From Bicyclus anynana (lineage: Eukaryota > Arthropoda > Insecta > Lepidoptera > Nymphalidae), in contig NC_069091.1 of the NCBI RefSeq assembly GCF_947172395.1, positions 248,001 to 312,000 on the forward strand: 64,000 nt of DNA. Direction: 5' to 3'. Position numbers and translations under genes: made by a program. Below the pieces are notes generated by a model. The model did no database searches. It was not told the origin of the DNA and worked only from the letters and a program-made list of their open reading frames with translations. Below are positions 59,401 through 64,000 of the stretch, piece after piece; the stretch's first letter is position 1, and each line of letters opens with the position of its first letter.

Positions 59401-61639
59401 AATTTGCACTGAGAATTTCATAGCCCAACTCAGTACCTGGTGATCCGAAACTATGGGCCCACCCAGTTCCGTGCCGTACAGTTCACGTATTTTTACGTGT
59501 CAGATTTAGCACGCTGCCGCAATGCATTTCCTTTATAGTGATAAAAGTGTCAGAACAGGCAAATTGAGTCGTTGGCGTCGTAAAATGCTTTGCGATGTGA
59601 CTTTTTTCTTGAGGGCTTCTCATTTCAAATGAAACATACAATTAATAAACCAGTTAATAGTAACGAATTCTATTAACCGCATTTTATGAATCTAATCATT
59701 ATACGAAAAAAACATTAGAACCAAAGTTTTAAAACTATAAGATAAAGAAGTGGACTGGACCGTGTATGCCTGACGTAAAGTCGGCGTAAATCGTGCTCTG
59801 GTAATATGACAGTATTGGCACTCTTATAACCGGATAACAAAAAGCTTGTAACGCACAGGTAGCGTTGCGTGCGTCGGTAGGTGCTGCGATCATTGAATGC
59901 GCCAGTTTTTCAATCCGTTTCAGCCGCGACTGTTTCAATCGAAGGAGCAGCCATTGTGATCGTTCGTTCTCACAGCGGCAAAAACGACATTATGTGCTAA
60001 TTCTTAATGGAAGAGCCGTGTTGTAGAAATTTTACGGGACCGTCGATCGCTTCTCTTAAATTTTCTCTTGGAATTGTTATTGTCGATATGAGGAAGATGT
60101 AGTTTGTGCAGTTTTTGCACCTTGTAACTGTGCTGTCTTCGACGACCGAGTGCGTTCGTGGCCGGGCAGTGACAGGTGCGTGCACGGAACGTGTTGTCGT
60201 GGAAGCAGAAAAACAAAATCGCTTCGTACCAAAACGTTTTATAAGTATGACGTCTTTACGTTTTTGCTAACGCTATCTCAGTCGTTGTTTGTGTTACACT
60301 CCTGGATCGTCAAGTTTTTGAAATTGACACCACCTACAGCTTTTTACACTGAAGAAAAAACGAATGTGGAACTGGTTAAGTATTCTCTGGCCATCAGGAT
60401 CTGTCAATTTTGCCTCAACTTATTATCAACATCATTATCAGCCGATGGACGTCCACTGCTGGACATACATATGGTCTCTTGTATAGACTTCCAAATACCA
60501 CGGTCTCGAGCCGGCAGCATTCAGCGGCTCCCTGCAACCCGCTTGATGTCCTCGGTCCGCCTAGTGCGCACTGCGCTTTCCGGCGCGGGGTCGCCATTCG
60601 AACCTTAGAATCCATTGTCCTTCGAGCTATGTGCCCTGCAAATTGTAACTTCAACTTAGCGACTTACAGAGCTATGTCGGTGACTTTGGTTCTTCGAAGA
60701 CTGTAAAAAATATTTTAAACTCGCAAGAACTTATAATTTTTCGGGATAAAACTGTGTTGATCCAAGGTCCTTAACTAAATTTATTACTATAACAAAATTT
60801 GTCTGAACCAGTTAATCTGGTAATATACAGACAAATTAGTAATATTAAACTAAGACGATAGTTAGTAGATTACTTTCAAGATTATATTGCGGTGGCTAAA
60901 GGCAGGATATCAATAGGAGGATATTTTATGTCTGGATGTCAAAGTTAACTGAAAAACAAACTTATATCTCTCGTATGCTGTCTATGTACCCCGTGGGGTA
61001 CATTCATGGGGGGTACTTATCGTTTTCTTTTCAAAATCGCAAGTTTAATCTAATCAAACTTTGCGATAATGACTATTTTCTGTCGGCTTATCAACCTTAA
61101 ACTTTGTTACACGATTATAATCTATTTCAGGTGTTGTTTTTAATACGCGACTTTCAGATAAATAAGATTACCTAGTCTAAGAGTGAAATGGGAAATTTCC
61201 CAAACCGTCAAGAAAGAAAGAGAACGAGTTTCGAATAAATAAATACAATAATGGAGCAGTTTATTTCGAGAGAGATTCTTTCCTAAATTGTCAATATAAA
61301 ATTTTATCAATGTAAAATGCAAATCCTATAAAAAGTAATACATATGTAGGTACATTTACTTACGCAGTAGATTCACAATGAGGTAGACGATTTTTAATGG
61401 TTTCACTGATTTCACGAGGTTTTATTTTCATTTAAATTGAGAATCCTTTGAAAATACAACTTTGAATTTCTCCTTAACATTTCAAAAGCTTTTCTTTGAA
61501 AAGCTGGAGAAGGGTGGTGAAACTTTGACGCGCCTACGGCTGTCACGTTAAGGTACTTGTGTACTAACTTGTGAAATTTCTTTTTCAGGTGAATACTGCG
61601 CTGACGTCATCATGAAGTGGAATGACGTCACCGACATCA
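44423..61639 (+). CDS. 5' end of an unrecognised gene with a giant first-to-third exon span
   Basis: Three exons are supported by in-phase GT..AG junctions: 44423-44491 (phase 0 out), 44677-44734 (phase 1 out) and 61589-61639 (phase 1 out). The intron between exons 2 and 3 is about 16.9 kb; further exons are beyond the window. The peptide starts MMLKFLTHKLRTHSLNEENV, passes through an acidic stretch (EERDSGTESDDEAERADTG), and continues EYCADVIMKWNDVTDI. There is no signal peptide and no membrane segment; it looks cytosolic or nuclear, with a disordered acidic linker. I do not recognise the family. A second ATG at 44426 could serve as the start. CpG-rich start, long intron and tiny exons are typical of a widely regulated gene. 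Exon 3 is the least certain, though its frame, acceptor and donor all fit. Confidence 0.6.
48832..49017 (-). mobile_element. tRNA-derived SINE, family B, 5'-truncated
   Basis: The + strand shows CATATTCGGCTCACTGTTAA, GTCCACCACGCTGGCCCAAT and CTGAAAAGTTGGGAGG, the 3' three-quarters of SINE B on the minus strand. The tRNA head is missing. Confidence 0.75.
52309..52478 (+). repeat. Minisatellite, five units of 32-34 bp
   Basis: Unit: GCGATGAGACGAAAGAGGTA followed by GCGATATTTTCGTT. Units 1 and 2 are identical; units 3-5 carry small deletions and substitutions (GATGAAACG, GAGATAGAT, AATAGGGAG). It lies in the long intron. Confidence 0.9.
52735..52870 (-). mobile_element. tRNA-derived SINE, family C, diverged copy
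   Basis: Minus strand: CAACTATTCCACGGTAAAGA (A box region), GGTTCGATCTC (B box), then GTACCCACTTCTTTCTTTCT. The order matches 37165-37335. Confidence 0.6.
53040..53100 (+). mobile_element. tRNA-like SINE fragment, family D
   Basis: AGCCTATGCGGTTTCGGACG and TTGGGTTCGAGTC are shared with the fuller copy at 58205-58330. Only the head is kept. Confidence 0.5.
53190..53530 (-). pseudogene. RTE-like LINE 3' coding relic
   Basis: The + strand shows the reverse complement of a LINE C-terminal region: CATCTCTTCTTTGGCCTTCC, then CTTTTGTCCTTCCATT and CATCACATGCTCGTACCAAG. This gives blocks like 'GRTKGQRKAKKR' on the minus strand. Short and frameshifted. Confidence 0.5.
53692..53805 (-). mobile_element. 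tRNA-derived SINE, family B, 3' fragment
   Basis: CCATATTCGGCTCACTGCTG, GAGAGGGGTTAGGCCCAGCA and CAATGCGGATTGGCAGATTT on the + strand are the 3' part of SINE B in minus orientation. Confidence 0.75.
57645..57770 (+). repeat. Short tandem duplication with a CTCTCCG run
   Basis: GCAACCACTGGCTCTCCGCT occurs at 57649 and again at 57726, and is followed each time by CTCTCCGCGG. The first copy has an extra CTCCGCT unit. No gene function is visible. Confidence 0.75.
57888..58170 (+). mobile_element. tRNA-derived SINE, family A, full-length copy
   Basis: CCTCCGTGGCGCAGTGGTAT (A box) and GGGTTCGATCCCC (B box), then the body ending AACAAGTTAGCCCGCTTCTA and CTTGTAAAGAATAA. Same family as 1321-1648 and 63696-64000. 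Confidence 0.85.
58205..58330 (+). mobile_element. tRNA-derived SINE, family D
   Basis: GATGTAGTGGTTAGCCTATG (A box region) and CTGGGTTCGAATCTT (B box), then TCAGCCCGGAATTGGTG. It lies just after the family A copy. Confidence 0.6.
59280..59400 (+). repeat. Dispersed repeat fragment (CGGCCCACTGCTGGGCC type)
   Basis: TTCAACGGCCCACTGCTGGG followed by AGGTCCCTCGCTAAAGGAGA is a sequence I know as widely dispersed in Lepidoptera. The rest of the element is not seen. Confidence 0.5.
60415..60660 (-). pseudogene. LINE C-terminal relic
   Basis: Minus-strand translation gives KLQFAGHIARRTMDSKVRMA, then CALGGPRTSSGLQGA, then CRLETVVFGSLYKRPYVCPA. This has the 'GHIAR ... W ... GRP.' layout of RTE-like C-termini, degraded. 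The (ATC)n-like stretch at 60418-60445 marks the 3' end. Confidence 0.6.
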
Positions 61640-62363
61640 GTGAGTTTACCTTAATTTTTTCTAATTATTATTATTTTAAAGAGCTAAAGTAAACCCGCTG
61701 GGATAAACAATTTTGTACGCAGCGCAGTTATACGCCTCTTGTTCAAACTGGACTCAAATTTTGGCGCATACTATACCTATGGATGTTACAATTTGTAATT
61801 TATTTCACCAGAAGTGCTTGAGAAACCTATGGAATCTGTTGTACCCACCAGTAGCGAAGACTGAAATTTTCTCGTAGGTAACCCGTTTATGTGTTTTTTA
61901 TAGTTTGAATGAGTTTTTGACTGAGTACGTTAAAATACGTCCGTAAAAATCGTGGAATAAAAGATAACCCGAGAGGAATGGGGTTGTTAGGAACCATCGC
62001 CCCTGGTACCCACTTATAACACAGTCTTAGCGACTAATTGGCGGGGAACGGATATATTTGTTATCTAAATATTCTAAAAAAAAAATGTAAGTCTCCACGA
62101 CATGTAGTTGGCACAGGCTAGTACGATTGTATAGTACAGCCAGTAGTACGCCGGTCACGTAGTACGCTCGCCATACGCGCGTGGGCGAAGCGTGGGCGGC
62201 GGAGCTACGCTTCGCTGTTTGTATTGTGTGCCTCCTTACACGACGGCCAAAACGTAACGTGGAATTTAACCGTGTGTTGGTTTTTATTATTACATGGGCC
62301 AGCACTCTCGACCGTGTGGGCTTGGATAAATACGAGTAGTTTGTAAATTAACACATCCATACT

Positions 62364-62675
62364 ACCGAAAGCCGTGATAGCCCAGTGGATACGACTTGTG
62401 CCTTCCATTCGGAGGGCGTAGGTTCGAATCCGGTCCGGGGCATGCGCCTCCAACTTTTCAGTTGTGTGCATTTTAAGAAATTAAATATCACGTGTCAAAC
62501 GGTGAAGGAAAACATCGTGAGGAAACCTACACAACAGAAAATTTCTCAATTCTCTGATTGTGTGAAGTCTGCCAATCCGCATTGGACCAGCGTGGTGGAC
62601 TATTGGCCTAACCCCCTCTCATTTTGAGAGGAGACTCGAGCTCAGCAGTGAGCCGTATATGGATTGATAACGACG
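62364..62675 (+). mobile_element. tRNA-derived SINE, family B, first of a tandem pair
   Basis: The head has GTGATAGCCCAGTGGATACG (A box) and GTAGGTTCGAATCCGGTC (B box). The body passes CTCCAACTTTTCAGTTGTGT and CATTGGACCAGCGTGGTGGA and ends GTATATGGATTGATAACGAC. Complete copy; the closely similar second copy begins 8 bp after it. Confidence 0.9.
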
Positions 62676-62682
62676 ACGATAC

Positions 62683-62980
62683 TACCGAATGACGCGATAG
62701 CCCAGTGGATACGACCTCTGCCTTCGATTTGGAGGGCGTAGGTTCGAATCCGGTCCTAGGCATGCACCTCCAACTTTACAGTTATGTGCATTTTAAGAAA
62801 TTAAATATCACTATCTCTAGGTGAAAGACAACACCGTGAGGAAACCTGAGAATTTTCGTAATTCTCTAGGTGTGTGAAGGCTGCCAATCCGTATTTTGTC
62901 AGCGTGCTGGACTAAGGCCTAATCCCTCTCATCCTGAGAGGAGACTCGTGCTAAACAGTGAGCCCTATATGTGTTGTTAA
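62683..62980 (+). mobile_element. tRNA-derived SINE, family B, second of a tandem pair
   Basis: CGCGATAGCCCAGTGGATAC and GTAGGTTCGAATCCGGTCCT, then the same body with more substitutions (for example GTATTTTGTCAGCGTGCTGG). Direct orientation with the preceding copy. Confidence 0.9.
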
Positions 62981-63540
62981 TGGTATTGCTAAAGTCCGTC
63001 TGTCACTAACCGTTTCATGGTTAAACCCACGGTAGCTTTAGCTGTTCTGTAGTTAAACCTCTAAACTGTTTTTATTGAATTTTGCTATAAAGATAGATAG
63101 GACCTTGGTGAAAATCATAGACCATTTTCATCCCAGAAAATCCACAGTTTCTGGAGTTCTCGCGGGATACGTGAAATCAGAGTTTCGCCAATGGAGTTAC
63201 GGGCCGCTATAAAATTATATTTAACTTTAAGGTGATAAGTAAATCATGGACATCGTTTTGTCTTCTTTATCTTCATCTTTATACCAGAATCTGTCCACGT
63301 TACAAATAAATGTTGAGTAATTCCAGCAACACTGTTACACCGGCGACGGCGATACATCGCGCGTTGCGTCACTCCTGCAAATGTGTTTTACATTAAGATT
63401 GATTCGGCTCACTTTACGAACTGTAATTTCGTGTACAAAGGTTATCTCTAGCGTTAACGAACTTTAACACGGAATAGTTAAAGAGAATTAGTGTTTGGCA
63501 GTCAGCTGACTGGCAAAAATATACACAAAATATTGATTGA

Positions 63541-63690
63541 CTAGCTGACGCCGGGTGGTTTCACCCGTGCGGTTCTCGTTCCCACAGGAATAGTGGAATA
63601 ATACATAGCTAACACTGAAAGAATTTTTAAAATAGGACTAGTAGTTCCTGAGATTAACGCGTTCAACCAAAGAAACTCTTCAGCTTTATA
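63541..63690 (+). mobile_element. GCTGACGCCGCGCGG repeat, copy near the window end
   Basis: CTAGCTGACGCCGGGTGGTT to CTCTTCAGCTTTATAATATT; the middle section (TATAGCC ... ATAAATGGG) is deleted relative to 25253. A degenerate relative is at 58633-58760. Confidence 0.7.
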
Positions 63691-63695
63691 ATATT

Positions 63696-64000
63696 AGTAT
63701 TTTTTTTTTTTTTTTTTTTTTTTTTATTCTTTACAAGTTAGTCCTTGACTACAATCTCACCTGATGGTAAGTGATGATGTAATCTAAGATGGAAGCGGGC
63801 TAACTTGTTAGGAGGAGGATGAAAATCCACACTCCTTTCGGTTTCTACACGACATCGTACCGGAACGCTAAATCGCTTGGCGGTACGTCTTTGTCGGTAG
63901 GGTGGTAACTAGCCACGGCCGAAGCCTCCCACCAGCTAGACCTGGACCAATTAAGAAAACCTCAATCGGCCCAGCCGGGGATCGAACCCAGGACCTCCGT
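63696..64000 (-). mobile_element. tRNA-derived SINE, family A, cut by the window end
   Basis: It begins on the + strand with a T run (63699-63725, the element's A tail), then TTCTTTACAAGTTAGTCCTT, and ends with the B box as GGGGATCGAACCCAGGACCT. The A box lies beyond the window. It is inserted next to the preceding repeat's TATAATATTAGTA end. Confidence 0.85.

Larger units (their letters stand above)
44735..61588. other. 16.9-kb intron of the unidentified gene
   Basis: Mostly unique, moderately AT-rich sequence with scattered SINEs and short repeats listed separately. ORFs here are short and motif-free. A locally GC-richer block at 51400-51560 stands out without a coding signal. An intron this long with large non-repetitive parts is a reasonable place for enhancers, but nothing specific is seen. 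Confidence 0.5.

Overview
The window is a piece of a nuclear genome, almost certainly from a moth or butterfly (Lepidoptera). The evidence is short GC-rich exons in AT-rich introns with canonical GT/AG sites, and many interspersed repeats of types I know from Lepidoptera: several tRNA-derived SINE families, the repeats opening with TAGCGGACGCCCGCGACTTCG and GCTGACGCCGCGCGG, RTE-type LINE relics, a Penelope-like element and a piggyBac relic. All supported host genes lie on the + strand.

Layout: 1-286 is the C-terminal end of a piggyBac transposase. 7131-11451 is a complete five-exon gene for the ER membrane protein TMEM147. 14318-20407 and 26958-36209 are two tandem paralogous nine-exon genes for single-pass receptors with a cytoplasmic SEFIR domain, that is, interleukin-17-receptor-like proteins. 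Homologous non-coding sequence after both genes (to about 22280 and 41620) shows that the duplicated block is larger than the genes. The second block is longer because of transposon insertions: a Penelope element in intron 2, and an RTE LINE holding two nested MITEs in intron 3. 44423-61639 holds three 5' exons of an unrecognised gene with a CpG-rich start and an intron of about 16.9 kb; the gene continues beyond the window.

The most unusual structure is in the receptor genes. The exon that starts the SEFIR domain (130 nt) is tandemly repeated with a 159-bp period, four times in gene 1 and twice in gene 2. Each unit keeps its own acceptor and donor. The 29-nt spacers are too short to splice, exon-to-exon joining would shift frame, but the 159-bp period keeps frame if spacers are retained. 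Any acceptor/donor pair therefore gives an in-frame product, in steps of 53 residues. The signalling half of the two genes is nearly identical, introns included, while the ectodomains have diverged strongly, which points to gene conversion or a second duplication. Gene 1 appears to have lost the AG acceptor of its transmembrane exon and may be a pseudogene or use a different splice.

TMEM147 works at the ER translocon (the BOS complex with Nicalin and NOMO in mammals). The SEFIR receptors would act at the plasma membrane, signalling through SEFIR-SEFIR contacts with adaptors of the Act1/CIKS type. The two functions appear unrelated. Splice models come from reading GT/AG sites, frame and paralogue comparison; no transcript data were available.
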